Origin: Puffinus mauretanicus
Taxonomy: Eukaryota; Chordata; Aves; Procellariiformes; Procellariidae
DNA length: 64,000 nucleotides
Direction of reading: 5' to 3'
NCBI GenBank assembly: GCA_023333565.1
Contig: JAJKFH010002646.1
Span: 186,001-250,000 of the forward strand
Shown one piece after another: positions 46,379 to 59,160 of the stretch. The notes under the pieces were generated by a model, which did not search any database, was not told the origin of the DNA, and saw nothing but the letters and a program-made list of their open reading frames with translations. The stretch's first letter is position 1; the number at the start of each line of letters is the position of its first letter. Position numbers and translations under genes: made by a program.

Positions 46379-46897
46379 TGTCCTGGTTTCGGCTGGGATA
46401 GGGTTAAATTTCTTCCTAGTGCTGTGTTTTGGATTTAGTATGAGGAGAATGTTGATAACACACTGATGTTTTCAGTTGTTGCTAAGTGCCCTCCTAGTCC
46501 AAGGACAGCTCCCATGCCTACTGACTGAGCTAGGTACACAAGATGGGAGGGAACATAATCAGGACAGCCAGCCCAGCTGGCTAATGGGGTATTCCATACC
46601 ATGTGACGTCATGCTCAGTATATGAATGGTAGGCATGATCCAGGAAGTACCGATCGCTACTTGGTTATCGGTCAGCGCGGGTGGTGAGCAATTGCATTGT
46701 GCATCACTCATTTTGTATATTCTATCATTATTATTATTATTATTTTCCCTTTTCTGTTCTATTAAATTGTCTTTATCTCAACCCATGAGTTTTTTTCACT
46801 CCTACCTTTCCGATTCTCTCCCCGTCCCACTGGGGGGCGGGGGGAGTGAGTGAGCGGCTGCGTGGTATTTGGCTGCCTGCCAGATTAAACCATGACA
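46379..46897 (+). mobile_element. Solo LTR of an avian ERVL-type retrovirus
   Basis: A 519-bp LTR starting TGTCCTGGTTTCGG and ending CCATGACA. Flanks ctcat (46374-46378) and ctaat (46898-46902) form a 5-bp target duplication with one mismatch. Promoter side: ATTCCATACCATGTGACGTC then a TATATGAA box. An ATTAAA polyadenylation signal follows near 46763, preceded by an (ATT)n run at about 46726-46745. Before the 3' end is a G-rich GGGGGGCGGGGGG stretch. No internal viral sequence adjoins it. It is related to the minus-strand LTR at 57619-58211. Confidence 0.88.
46591..46626 (+). promoter_or_regulatory. CRE plus TATA promoter block of the LTR
   Basis: TGACGTCA (46604-46611), the consensus cyclic-AMP response element, lies about 8 bp upstream of a TATATGAA box. 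The same block is recognisable in the LTR at 57.6 kb. Transcriptional activity is inferred. Confidence 0.6.
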
Positions 46898-47699
46898 CTA
46901 ATGAACGAATGCTTTCTAATATTTTTTTCTCTGAGGAAAGAATGCTTCATTCTCACTGTTGTAGACATGAAAGACCAATACTCTGAAAGAAATTTAAGAA
47001 CTTCTAAGTCAACATACAAAAAAACATGTTGACTGCAGTTGACTATCCAGATATGCAAAGAATGGATGCTCAAGAATCTTGCTGAGTCAGAAGCTAAATG
47101 ATCTAATGACAGACAATATATCTGTCATAAAGCCCATTTATTTTTGATACTTCTGTGATCCACCACCATTTTATCTGAGCACCTCACAAAACTTAATCAC
47201 TTTGATGTCCACTCAGATTTGAGATACCCCAGCCACATCCATGCAACATTGTGTTTAGAGGTCGTATTAGTGTAGGTACAACAACGGGGCTATATTGTTC
47301 CAAAGTCCAGAGTCATTGCTGCTGGACGGATTTCAGTATTTGTCAATTGTCCCCAATATCAAATGGCAACCACACATTTAATTTTGCACTAGTGGCATTG
47401 CCAAACATTAACAGAAAAAAAAAATAAAGATTCTATCCACGTATAATTACCTTTGATATATTTTCTACTGCCAAAGTCTTGTGATCTCTTGCTATCTACC
47501 TGTAGGCTTAGACCTCTTTAAGAAATATCACTAAAATGCTTTTCGGTATTTTAATTTATACTACCTATCAGGTTTGGTGACTCACTGATGTGTTTTGCTC
47601 TCTGCTTGATGGACAAATGTTACCTAAAGAAGATAGTGTAAGATTTTTATTCTAGTGTTGTCCTATATCAACACTGTTTCATTAAATAATGATGATGAG
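46898..47699. other. No gene seen
   Basis: AT-rich DNA between the solo LTR and the long CR1. Confidence 0.45.
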
Positions 47700-49963
47700 A
47701 TGATGTGATGTGGTGGTCAGAGGCCGGCTTGGGCTTAGCGACCATGAAATGGTAGAATACTCAATACTTAGTGAAGTAAGGAGGGGACCAGCAAAACCGC
47801 TACCACGGACTTCTGGAGGGCGGACTTTGGCCTGCTAGGACACTGGTCGAGAGGGTCCCTTGGGAGAGTGTCCTGAAGGGCAAAGGGGTCCAGGAAGTCT
47901 GGACGTTCTTCAGGAAGGAAGTTTTAAAGGCACAGGAGCGGGCTGTCCCCATGTGCTGTAAGAAGAATGGGTGGGGAAGACGACCGGCCTGGCTGAACGG
48001 GGAGCTCTGGCTGGGACTCAGGAAAAAAAGGAGAGTTTATCACCTTTGGAAGAAGGGGCAGGCAACTCAAGAAGAATACAGGGATCTCATTAGGTCGTGC
48101 AGAGAGGAAATTAGAAAGGCAAAAGCCCAGCTAGAACTCAACCTGGCCACTGTCATGAGAGACAACAAAAAATGCTTTTACAAGTATATTAATGACAAAA
48201 GGAGAGCCAAGGAGAATCTCCATCCTCTATTGGATGCAGGGGGGAGCGTTGCCACTAAGGACAAGAATAAGGCTGAGGTACTTAACGCCTTCTGTGCCTC
48301 AGTCTTTAATAGTCAGAGCAGTTATCCACAGGCCACTCAACCCCCTGAGCTGGAAAACAGGGACAGCAAGCAGGATAATCCATAATCCAACAGGAAGCAG
48401 TTAATGACCTGCTATGCCACCTGGACGCTCACAAGTCTATGGGGCCGGACGGGATCCACCCGAGGGTACTGAGGGAGCTGGCAGAGGAGCTTGCCAAGCC
48501 ACTCTCCATCATTTACCAGCAGTCCTGGTTAACCGGGGAGGTCCCGGATGACTGGAGGCTTGCCAACGTGACGCCTATCTACAAGAAGGGCCAGAAGGAG
48601 GATCCGGGGAAATACAGGCCGGTCAGCCTGACCTCGGTGCCAGGGAAGATTATGGAGCGGTTCATCTTGAGGGTGCTCACGAGCCATGTGCGGGACAACC
48701 AGGGGATCAGGCCCAGCCAGTATGGGTTCATGGAAGGCAGGTCCTGCTTGACCAACCTGATCTCCTTCTATGAGCAGGTGACCCTCCTAGTGGATGAGGG
48801 AAAGGCTGTGGATATGGTCTACCTGGACTTCAGGAAAGCCTTTGACACTGTCTCCCACGGCATTCTCCTAAAGAAACTGGTAGCTCACGGCTTAGACAGG
48901 TGCACTCTTCGCTGGGTAAAAAACTGGTTGGATGGCCGAGCCCAGAGAGTTGTGGTGAACGGAGTTAAATCCAGTTGGCGGCTGGTCACGAGCGGTGTTC
49001 CCCAGGGCTCAGTACTGGGGCCGGTCCTGTTGAATATCTTTATCAATGATCTGGATGAGGGGATCGAGTGCTCCCTCAGTAAGTTTGCAGATGACACCAA
49101 GTAGGGCAGGAGTGTTGATCTGCTGGAGGGTAGGAAGGCTCTGCAGAGGGACCTGGACAGGCTGGATCGATGGGCTGAGGCCAACTGTATGAGGTTCAAC
49201 AAGGCCAAGTGCCGGGTCCTGCACCTTGGCCACAACAACCCCAGGCAATGCTACAGGCTTGGGGAAGAGTGGCTGGAAAGCTGCCCAGAGGAAAAGGACC
49301 TGGGGGTGCTGATTGACAGCCAGCTGAACACGAGCCAGCAGTGTGCCCAGGTGGCCAAGAAGGCCAACAGCATCCTGGCCTGTATCAGAGATAGTGTGGC
49401 CAGCAGGAGCAGGGAGATGATCGTGCCCCTGTACTCGGCACTGGTGAGGCTGCACCTCGAATACTGTGTTCAGTTTTGGGCCCCTCACTGCAAGAAAGAC
49501 ATGGAGGTGCTGGAGCGTGTCACAGAGAAGGGCAAGGAAGCTGGTGAAGGGCCTGGAGCACAAGTCTTATGAGGAGCGGCTGAGGGAACTGGGGTTGTTT
49601 AGTCTGGAGAAGAGGAGGCTGAGGGGAGACCTCATCACGCTCTACAACTACCTGAAAGGAGGTTGTAGTGAGGTGGGTGCTGGTCTCTTCTCCTAAGTAA
49701 CTAGTGATAGGACGAGAGGAAATGGCCTCAAGTTGGACCAAGGGAGGTTTAGATTGGACATTAGGAGAAATTTCTTTACTGAAAGAGAGATCAGACCCTG
49801 GAACAGGCTGCCCAGGGCAGTGGTTGAGTCACCATCCCTGGAAGTATTTAAAAGACATGTAGATGAGGCGTTTAGGGACATGGTGTAGTGGGTATGGTGG
49901 TGTTGGGTTGATGGTTGGACTGGATGATCTTAGAGGTCTTTTCCAACCTTAATGATTCTATGA
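47700..49963 (+). mobile_element. CR1 LINE, 5'-truncated, 2.26 kb
   Basis: The longest complete-to-tail CR1 in the window. It starts in the linker between endonuclease and reverse transcriptase (GCTTAGCGACCATGAAATGG near 47735), runs through reverse transcriptase and the C-terminal domain, and ends with CTTTTCCAACCTTAATG and one octamer. Same subfamily as the 29.7 and 51.8 kb copies. Confidence 0.95.
47720..49890 (+). pseudogene. CR1 ORF2 fragment, several disabling changes
   Basis: Frame 47951-48385 covers the linker (RPAWLNGELWLGLRKKRRVY, then CFYKYINDKRRAKENLHPLL). A frameshift at about 48380-48400 ends it. Frame 48439-49104 carries reverse transcriptase: [46 protein letters not shown] and SKFADDTK (FADD codons 49084-49095). 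It is cut by TAG at 49102-49104, where the 29.7 kb copy reads Leu. The sequence continues ([33 protein letters not shown]) to a frameshift from an apparent one-base insertion near 49519. The C-terminal part meets a TAA at 49694-49696, where a Gln codon would be expected. It therefore cannot give a functional enzyme. Confidence 0.92.
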
Positions 49964-51770
49964 TAAAATTATTTGAAGGGGTTGTCAAAGTCCTAATGCC
50001 TAGACAGCTACTGTTTCTGCTTTACATAATTTTCTGCTCCGAATAGGTGAAAGTCTCATTAAATTAAAATTTTGCCCAACTCATTCCAGACACAGGAAAA
50101 TATAAAAAGTTTTATGGAGTAACTATAGATTCTCCAACCTCTGGAACAGGAGGTCCTGATTCTCTTTTCACTTGTGCTGATGTATTTAAGAAACAGTTTA
50201 ATTTTAAGGGGGTTTAATTAAACAGTAATAAAAAGAGAAGAGACTCCGGCACAAGTTTTCCAGTTCCTTCTCCAGCATATATACTTTCCCCTTGACTTTA
50301 AGACACATAATATAGCTTACAATATATCGATTCCTAAGACCTAAGGCTATCTGGAAAACAAACCTTTTATTTCTTGACTGATATTGAAGCTTGTTTTCAT
50401 TCCACCTCACAACAAAGTGGAGTCCTTTTGTAATTTTCTGAAAAGAAGGCACAGAGAGTGTAAAGTGGATATGCATACAGCAGCTCAGCAGACATGTTAT
50501 TCTAAGGTAATAAGGAGCCTTTCACTGAAAATTTCTCTTCCGAAGCAAGTAGTATGGATTTATATCATCAGCTTGTTGAATAAGTCTTTGTCTCTCCATG
50601 AACATTTTAAGTATGCACCTGTAGTTGGTTTTGAATCATTGTGATTTGCCAGCACACATTTGTCAAAGAGGTCTCAGTGAGGTTTTAAACTCTTCAAACT
50701 TCCCTCATAGTTAAAAGAATTTAATTACATTACAAAAGCCTTTAAGTAAGTATAATGATAGCTTGCTCCTTAAATGTCTGGTCTCTATAGAATGACGAGA
50801 AGGTAATTGTTTATTTTGAATTATTATTATATTTATGTATTATAGTGTCAGATTTATATTCACAACTTCTGTTTTGTTATTCTACATATAAATACTTGGA
50901 GCTTTTGTTGCATTTCACTCTGGTTTCTTCTGCAAATGTATTAATTAGTTGTTTTGAAACATTTTGCTGCAGCAAAATAATACTTTTTTACTTCAGTTCA
51001 TGAATGAAATTCTATCAGCGATGTTAAAAGACCTGAAAACTCATTTGCGTAGTGGAAATGCATGCTCTTCAGAAATCTCTCCTTTATAAAAGCTTTGTAG
51101 CTAAGCATATCTAGAAGAGCTATCCCTTTTGCTGGGAGTCGGTGTAATGCCCATGCAGTGTTTACATGTGCTGCTCTGGCTCTCATGCAATATCCTTGGG
51201 CGGGTTTGCTGTAGACAGCCAAATGATGCTCCAGGCCTGAAAGAGAAAATTCAGAAGACATGTAGCCACTGTTTATGAGTTTGGTCATTCCAGAATTGCA
51301 GCATTCTTGCACAAAAATATTTCAAAAACATCCCAAGTTCATTTTAGAATACCAATATTTAGAGTTGAGCAGTTGAGTTCAATGAAGTGAACACCTTAAG
51401 AAATTTTTTCAAGGCATCTTTTATGGCTACACAAGAGAAGGCCTCCATAAAGGGAGGAATGTACAGTATATAACAGCTAATAGTGACTCAACACTACTTA
51501 TTAAATAAACTGTCCACATATAAAAATATAAGTTTCTAACCAGCATTTAAGAGATATAGAATATGATACAGTCCATTGATCCCTACCCCTGCATAAGCAT
51601 TGTTCATTTACGAAGTGGTTGAATTTTGTGTAAGAAATGCAAAACATTTTTAAGAATTTGCTTGTATTTATAAGCAATTAAGTGATAAGGAATTAATTAT
51701 CCATTTTCTGATTTATTTTTGTCTGAATGACCACACTGGCTTTGCCTATGACTGCCTTAAAAATTTACTA
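49964..51770. other. No gene seen
   Basis: AT-rich single-copy DNA. 50800-51000 is a non-repetitive AT-rich patch with no frame of note. The minus frame 51312-50998 has no recognisable domain. Confidence 0.45.
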
Positions 51771-52612
51771 GGAATCATAGGATCATAGAATCATAGAATC
51801 ATTAAGGTTGGAAAAGACCTCTAAGATCATCGAGTTCAACCATTAACTCAACACCACCATGCCCACTAAACCATGTCCCTAAGTGCCTCATCTACACGTC
51901 TTTTAAATACTTCCAGGGATGGTGACTCAACCACTGCCCTGGGCAACCTGTTCCAACACTTGACAACCCTTTCGGTGAAGAAATTTTTCCTAATGTCCAA
52001 TCTAAACCTCCCCTGGAGCAACTTAAGGTCATTTCCTCTCATCCTATTGCTAGTTACTTAGGAGAAGAGACCAACACCCACGTCACTACAACCTCCTTTC
52101 AGGTAACTGTAGAGAGCGATAAGGTCTCCCCTTAGCCTCCTCTTCTCCAGACTAAACAGCCCCAGTTCCCTCAGCCGCTCCTCAGAAGACTTGTTCTCCA
52201 GACCCTTCACCAGCTTCATTGCCCTTCTCTGGACATGCTCCAGCGCCTCAATGTCCTTCCCATAGTGAGGGGCCCAAAACTGAACACAGTATACGAGGTG
52301 CGGCCTCACCAGTGCCGAGTACAGGGGCACGATCATCTCCCTGCTCCTGCTGGCCACACTATTTCTGATACAGGCCAGGATGCTGTTGGCCTTCTTGGCC
52401 ACCTGGGCACACTGCTGGCTCGTGTTCAGCTGGCTGTCAATCAGCACCCCCAGGTCCTTTTCTGCCAGGCAGCTTTCCAGCCACTCTTCCCCAAGCCTGT
52501 AGCGTTGCCTGTGGTTGTTGTGACCCAAGTGCAGGACCCTGCACTTGGCCTTGTTGAATCTCATACAATTGGCCTCAGCCCATCGATTCAGCCTGTCCAG
52601 TTCCCTCTGCAG
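51771..52612 (-). mobile_element. CR1 LINE 3' end, 5'-truncated
   Basis: About 840 bp on the minus strand. The octamer tail (three units) lies at 51771-51807, then the 3' untranslated block and the C-terminal part of ORF2, ending at about 52612 within the [16 protein letters not shown] region. Same subfamily as the 29.7 and 47.7 kb copies. Confidence 0.95.
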
Positions 52613-52774
52613 AAGCAAAACATCTTTTAATGTACAGACACTTCCCTTTTGAGTATCATTTACCATATGCTGCAGCAAGACCAGAAAAGTCAGAACACAG
52701 GGAAAATAGAAAGGGAAGTATTGTTTCAATGTTTTTGTTACACTTTTTAATTCATGGTTAAATGAAAGTGCCAC
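52058..52774 (-). pseudogene. CR1 ORF2 C-terminal fragment fused by chance to upstream sequence
   Basis: A 238-codon minus-strand frame. Codons from about residue 54 onward are CR1 ORF2 C-terminal domain without frameshift ([70 protein letters not shown]). The first ~53 residues come from non-CR1 flanking DNA joined in frame at the truncation point. The frame stops at 52058, at the VGLFS position where the 47.7 kb copy also has a stop. No catalytic domain is included and translation is unlikely. Confidence 0.88.
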
Positions 52775-55700
52775 TGGTCTCCAATGAGATACTACTACTA
52801 TTCACTTTGGTAAAAAAAAACATTTTGTTGCCATTTTAAAGACGGATGAATGCCTAAACTGGAAGATTGATATGTCTTAGCCTTTATGTTAGAGAAAATG
52901 ATGGCCTGACCATAGGCCACCCTCACCCCAAATCGTATAATCTGAATAGTACATGCTGTATCTCCTAGACTCAGGTTGCATACTCTAATACACATCCAGC
53001 TTTTAAAACTTGAACTTGAGAGGCATGAAGTGGGGGCAAAAAAAAAAAAAAGGAGTTTAAACACTGAGATGTTTGATGCTATGCTATAGTCCTGTTTAGG
53101 GTAAATTCAGTGATTCAGTGAGAGTAAAGCATCCAGAAAAGTACCAGTCAAACCTGTAATTGTAATTATGAAACAGTAAGCTTAGAGAGCAAAAGAATTA
53201 AAAGAGAAGATATGAACCCGCATGACGATATGAATCTAATTAAAAATTTCCCAGAAAAATGAAGGCTTAATTTTTTATATGCTGCTTCTTATGCATCTTT
53301 CTTCATATTTTGACAATAACTTACAGGCCACAATCCAACCCAAACATTTTCTTCCACAGTCAACTTTGAACCAAACACTAGCATCAGAAAATACTTTAAA
53401 AATCCTATATACTCTTTTACTGATGTTTATAGGTTTATCAGCTAGCTTAGATACAAAGGCTTAGAGTCTGAGCTATGCTATGATTAAAGGATGAATGTAA
53501 TATTTGGAGGGGGAGAATGGGTGCTGGCAGCCTTATTTAAAAGGCAGAATTTATATGTTATAACAAACCCATTGTAAATGATCACTTAAAATATACCCTT
53601 TTAAATAAAATGTTAGGATGCTTCTCAACCCTTCCATCTAGAATGCCTTCTAGGAAAATATGGAAACATAAAACTACTGAAGCAATTCTATTGAAACAAA
53701 AAAATCCAGAATAGCACAGAATCTAAAGGGCAATCAAACCAACGCAAAAAAACTCCTGATATATTCATGGCAATTTTTATTTGCTTTGGGAATAAATGTG
53801 TAATTCAGGATATTTTTAAACTTCATAAGGGAGCAAACAAGCTCTTTCTGTTCCGTTGATTTAGAAATTAAAATACCAAAACCAAAAAAACTACAAAGAC
53901 CTAAATGAGAATCTTGGTGTTAAAAACGGAGACTTACCAAATAAATAATTATTGTTTCTCATTTTCCAACTGTAGAGACTGCAATTTGTATATGTTCTGT
54001 GTATCTCCATGGCTTCTCTTTGGCACTTCAAATGGACATGACAGATGCAGTTAATCTCCCTTCCAACCATCTACATCCACAACCATGTGCACTTCTGGAA
54101 GAGGACAGAGATGCTTCTCTGTCATGCGACACAATCATGGTGGCAATCACATCCCTTCACCTCCTTTTTTGCACTTTTGCTGCATCTGCTTGTCAGTATG
54201 GCATACTGTGAAATTGGCATTAAACCACCAGACAGAGAATGACACTGTATGAACTGGAAGTTATCTGCTAACCAGTTTGTTCACAATTAGTATTGTAGTC
54301 AGTGATCCTACAGCCGACTCTTTTGGCATTTGTGGTAAATATTGAGCATCTCACTTCTGAGAATAATCATCTGGGTTGCTCTATACATTTGTTCTTGTAG
54401 TTCACAAGTCATTAGGTGAAGTAAAATCAAGAAATTCATGATTGTCAGTAGGTGATCTAACACTTGAAAATCTGGCTTCTATCTGAATAAATATATGGAA
54501 ATTATTAAACTATACTTGTCTGTACCAAATTTTATAGATCTATATTTTTATATGCACACATATTAATATCTCTCTGGAATAACTTGGGAGAGATATCACT
54601 TGTTTATTTAACTTCAGATGAACATAGGTTTTCTGAAAGAGTGAAGGATTAATACAACAGAAATCTCCTTTTCTTCATGCTATGATCCAATAGATGATTT
54701 TCTTCCTTTATTGTTTGGAATTCCAATGGAAGTCACTGGCATAAGTACCTGAAAGAGCTACAGTAGATCAAGACCTTTTAAAATTACAATTTTATAATGG
54801 CAAAACTCCGTAAACAAATATTTACCATGTGTGGTCATTGAGAACACAAACAAAATAACAAACAACAAAAAAAATCTTTTCATTTCATGCAACCTGTGTA
54901 AGTTATTTTAGCAGAACAGCTTTGGCATTATAACTTCTGTCTTCATAAAGGGGAAGGGCTCATAACTTAACTGTAAAATCATATCTGTGCAAGCAAATTT
55001 TTTATGATATAAACCTCAACTTAGAGCTCAGCCTTGAAAACACCTATGCACACAAGTAACTTTATTCTAATGTTCATACTGCTGAACTCTGTATGACTGA
55101 TCATGCTTACATTTTTCTTTTTCCTGAGTGAAAATTTGTTAGAATCAAGTTTCAGTGCTTTTTTAATTTAAATCAGTATCTTAAATTGGGGAGAAGGGTA
55201 AAAAGTAAATTAAATTCTAATAAGTAATTTTGTTTCTGGTACAAGTTATATATTTCAGTAAAAAATTTCCTCAGGTACAAATCAAAGAAACAAAAGAGAA
55301 CTAGATGAAACAAACAGACACATGTTTTTCTAAGGTTAACACTTAAGTATTTTAGATAAATGACCTACCTATTATTCCTGAGCCTTTGAGGTTGTCTCAG
55401 GCAGTATCTGATCCCCAGAGTGATCACAGGGATGACTCTGCCCTACTAAATTTTTGAGCACTGGAATCTACCACTAGAACTATAACCAAATAGCATTTTT
55501 AATACCCTCTAACAAATCGGTGTGCAGGGGAGCTACTGGAAAACAGTAACAAAAATGGGGAAATTAGGAGTGGCAACAATTTCTATATTTCTAGAAGTAA
55601 ACACTGAGAATAATTACAAAAGTGTTTTTACATTCTGATTGTGTCAATGTTTACTCTTTTTACTGTTACATATTTGCTAATGGGTGAAATGAGATAATAG

Positions 55701-57618
55701 TTTTATCTTATTGAGAATGCATCTTTCATGGATGGAAGGTGGACTTCTTTTATCTTTTATTTTGTATAAAATCCTATTTCTTGATTAATAACTTTACCAG
55801 CTTGTCATAGTGGATCTTTGTTTTAATTTTCTTTTAATGTAGACCTCAGCAATGTAGATCTTAATTTGTATTGCACCATATATAATTAATGTTTCAAAGC
55901 TGTGAAGTGAATTGACTTGTAATAGTATGTTACTTATTAAATGACATTTTGTGAATATTCTTAGCACAACTATGATTAGGAAAATATACTTTACAATGTC
56001 ACTATGTCCAATATAAACCCATAAAACAGTTAAATGAAAGCCAGAATTACTACTCTCCTTTGCTCATCCTCTTTGTCCCTTAGTAACGCAGAAGCTTCCT
56101 GATTCTTTTAACAAATTAACATGCCAGCTGTATTACCTTATGTAAATATAGCAGAAAAAAGGAGAAGAAAAATAGTTAATGTGTATGAAGAGGAGGAGGA
56201 GGGAATGATAATACCAAAGCTATGTGAATTGAAATTGGCTGCATACTTATATCAAGTGACATGGAGAAAAGGCCAGAAAGCCTAACCTCTTAACCTCTGG
56301 TGCTTGGAGATTAATGTGAAACAAGTGCTACATCTCTGTAGATCTGTGGACATCTGCTCTCTGCATACCCTATTTGTCTCCCTCTCTCTCTGAAAGGATG
56401 ATTGGCTCTGTGGCTACAGTGTTGTGGTTTACAGTCCATACGATATTGAACAGCAGGCAACAGTTCAAAATCACTTCGTTTGACTCTGGTGTTCTGACTG
56501 TATTGCATTGCTATGGCACAGGAACCGCAAGTACAACAGAAATGTTTAAAATCCTTAATACATGCAGTGGGACAGAGTCCTGAGGGATATGTCAGCTGAG
56601 ATATTCCTGAGAAAGAGAAAAAAAAAAAAAAAGCAAGCATCAGTTTACTTTGTTAAAATCATCAATAAAAAGTGAATGCTGCAAGAAGAGAAAAATAAAA
56701 GTGAAAAACAAGATTGGTTGCTGTGTCTGGCAAAAATAACTAAAATGTGGAACTATTCCAGAACAAATAAACAACAGTATATTGCGTTTTATTATTCCGG
56801 AAAAAAAGTCAGTGTGTGTAGTACTGAGACCGAACTTTCAATCAGTTTGTCAGTGTTATCCAATGTGAATAGATTAGACAATTCCCTGAAATGATTTTTA
56901 CCTTTGGTTGATTTAAAGTCTTGAACTGACATTTCAAGTATTTAATGTCTTCTGGATTTTAAGCACAATTAGTACCACAGATGTTAACATGTCAGTTAGG
57001 CATATGTTTAGGTGTTTTATTGGATCAAAACCTCAATGTTCTGTGGCTCAGTTGAGAAATCTCACCAGTTTCATCTGAAGCACGTTCAACAACGTGATTC
57101 AGTGACAGACCTTTCTGCTGTAAGACCTATTAAAACAAACCTTTCTTTCTGAATTACCATGAAGATGAGTTATTTTCTGTTTGTCTAAGTGTTCAGTTGC
57201 TCACTGCACAGCTATGTTTCCCAGGCAGAGCAAAAAGGGTACATTTAGCATCCTGACCTTTTCATAAGGATCACTTTAAGAATGCAGATTTTTAAATTTA
57301 TGGTAGTTTTGTTCATATAGTATCTCTGTTTCAAGTGCTGGTTTTGTGTACTGGAATCCTCCAGACCCTCATCTCTGAGGAGTATTCACAGAAGCAAACA
57401 CTGGCCTTTTAAGGCTAATTTCCCTGGATTTCTTCTTTAAGCAAGGGAAAAAGATATGTTTTCCAGAGGACAACTCATAGTGCTTGATTTAGACACCTCC
57501 TCTGAATCATTCTTCCAAGGATCTATCCTTGTCCATGGATTACTGAGGAAGTCAAGGGAGATTAGCCTCCTGAGGCCAGTTAACCTTCATAATTACAGCC
57601 TGTAGCCTTATGTATTAC
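52613..57618. other. AT-rich single-copy DNA, no gene seen
   Basis: No exon or transposon recognised. Poly-A runs lie near 53038-53051 and 56619-56633. Frames at 53999-54242 and 56311-56640 have no recognisable domain. Confidence 0.45.
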
Positions 57619-58211
57619 TGTTGTGGTTTAACCCCAGCTGGCTACTAAGCACCCCACAGCCACTCACTCACTCCCCCCCGGTGGGATGGGGGAGAGAATG
57701 GGAAGAGTAAAAGTGAGAAAACTCATGGGTTGAGATAAAGAAAGTTTAATAGGTAAAGCAAAAGCTGCCCATGTAAGCAAAGCAGAACAAGGAATTCGTT
57801 CACTACTTCCCATCAGCAGGCAGGTGTTCAGCCATCTCCAGGAAAACAGGGCTCCATCACACATAACGGTTACTTGGGAAGACAAAACACCATCACTCTG
57901 AACATTCCCCCTTTCCTTCTTCCTCCCCCAGCTTTATATGCTGAGCATGACATCATATGGTATGGAATATCCCTTTGGTCAGTTGGGGTTAGCTGTCCCA
58001 GGTGTGTCCCCTCCCAGCTTCTTGTGCACCCCCAGTCTACTTGCTGGTGGGGTGGTGTGAGAAGCAAAAAGGCCTTGACTCTGTGTAAGCACTGCTCAGC
58101 AATAACAAAAACATCCCTGTATTATCAACACTGTTTTCAGCACAAATTCAAAACATAGCCCCATACTAGCTACTATGAAGAAAATTAACTCTATCCCAGC
58201 CCATATCATGA
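57619..58211 (-). mobile_element. Solo LTR of an avian ERVL-type retrovirus
   Basis: About 593 bp. On the plus strand it starts TGTTGTGGTTTAACC (minus-strand end CCACAACA) and ends near CATATCATGA. Flanks attac (57614-57618) and atcac (58212-58216) fit a 5-bp target duplication with one mismatch; the right end could be a few bases off because the terminal TG is mutated. An ATTAAA polyadenylation signal on the minus strand is near 57749. The minus-strand start (GGGCTGGGATAGAGTTAA) matches that of the plus-strand LTR at 46379, so the two are the same or sister families. Confidence 0.82.
57931..57968 (-). promoter_or_regulatory. CRE-like plus TATA promoter block of the LTR
   Basis: On the minus strand: ATTCCATACCATATGATGTC, then ATGCTCAGC and TATAAAGC. 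It aligns with 46591-46626. The CRE reads TGATGTCA, the change expected from decay of a methylated CpG, while the TATA box is closer to consensus. Confidence 0.6.
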
Positions 58212-59108
58212 ATCACAGCTGAGCCGGTGTTGCCAGGAAATAAGACTTGGACCGTTAGTTCAGAAGACAGGAAAATACTTTTACTTCAGATCACTTACTT
58301 TGTACCATTTTATGAATGACTGCTAAATAAACAAACACACATTTCCTTTATTAAAAGAAATATATATTGTGTTACAGTTTACTTAGAAATTATAGTAATA
58401 TACATTCTATGTCATATATTTGCAGTCCTGCATACCCACGCAGAGTATGCTAATAATGTAAATCTACTGAAAACATTGAATTACAGCCACAAGCATGAAG
58501 GCAGTAGTCTTTGCTATAATTTAAAAGGCATGAATATTTGGAGCAAAGTCAAAAGCTCCAAGTGGCATATCATCTTCAGAATGTGAGAAGAAAAAGTTTG
58601 CAATAATGACAAGTAAAATTATGGGTCTGGAATAAGCAGTACTATAGTAGGAGCATATCAGTTATTCTGTTATTTTAAACCTAGACAGTTTATCAAAATT
58701 ATATGTATATTACAAATGCAGTATTTTCCCTAAGCTTCATCCTTAAACAAGGGTGAAAAAAAAAACTCATTTCAAAGGGGTACATGTATCATATATGTAG
58801 CATTTTCTGGTTTCAGGTAGGTGTTTCATATGAATCCAATTAAAAAAGACCTCCATGCACATACTTTTGAATATAATTAATTAGACTACATTTTCCAAAA
58901 CCAAATCAATATTATATATACAAAGTATAATTTATACACAGAATAATCTACCTTTTATCAGTTAGAAAAAATTAGCAGTGGAAAATTCCCTTCTCATGTG
59001 TATAAGAGCCCAATTCAACAGCACATTTTTAATGTCAACGTGCAGAGCAACCGTAAGAATTTTTACTGACTTTTTTGTCTTATCCTGTAATGACAGCTCT
59101 TCACTTTG

Positions 59109-59160
59109 AAACAAAACAAAACAAAACAGAACAAATCACAACAAAACAAAACACAAAAAA
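59109..59160. repeat. (ACAAA)n microsatellite
   Basis: Imperfect pentanucleotide run, about ten units. Confidence 0.85.

Noticed and set aside
48885..49881. Minus-strand frames of up to 184 codons
   Set aside because: Antisense shadows of the plus-strand CR1 ORF2.
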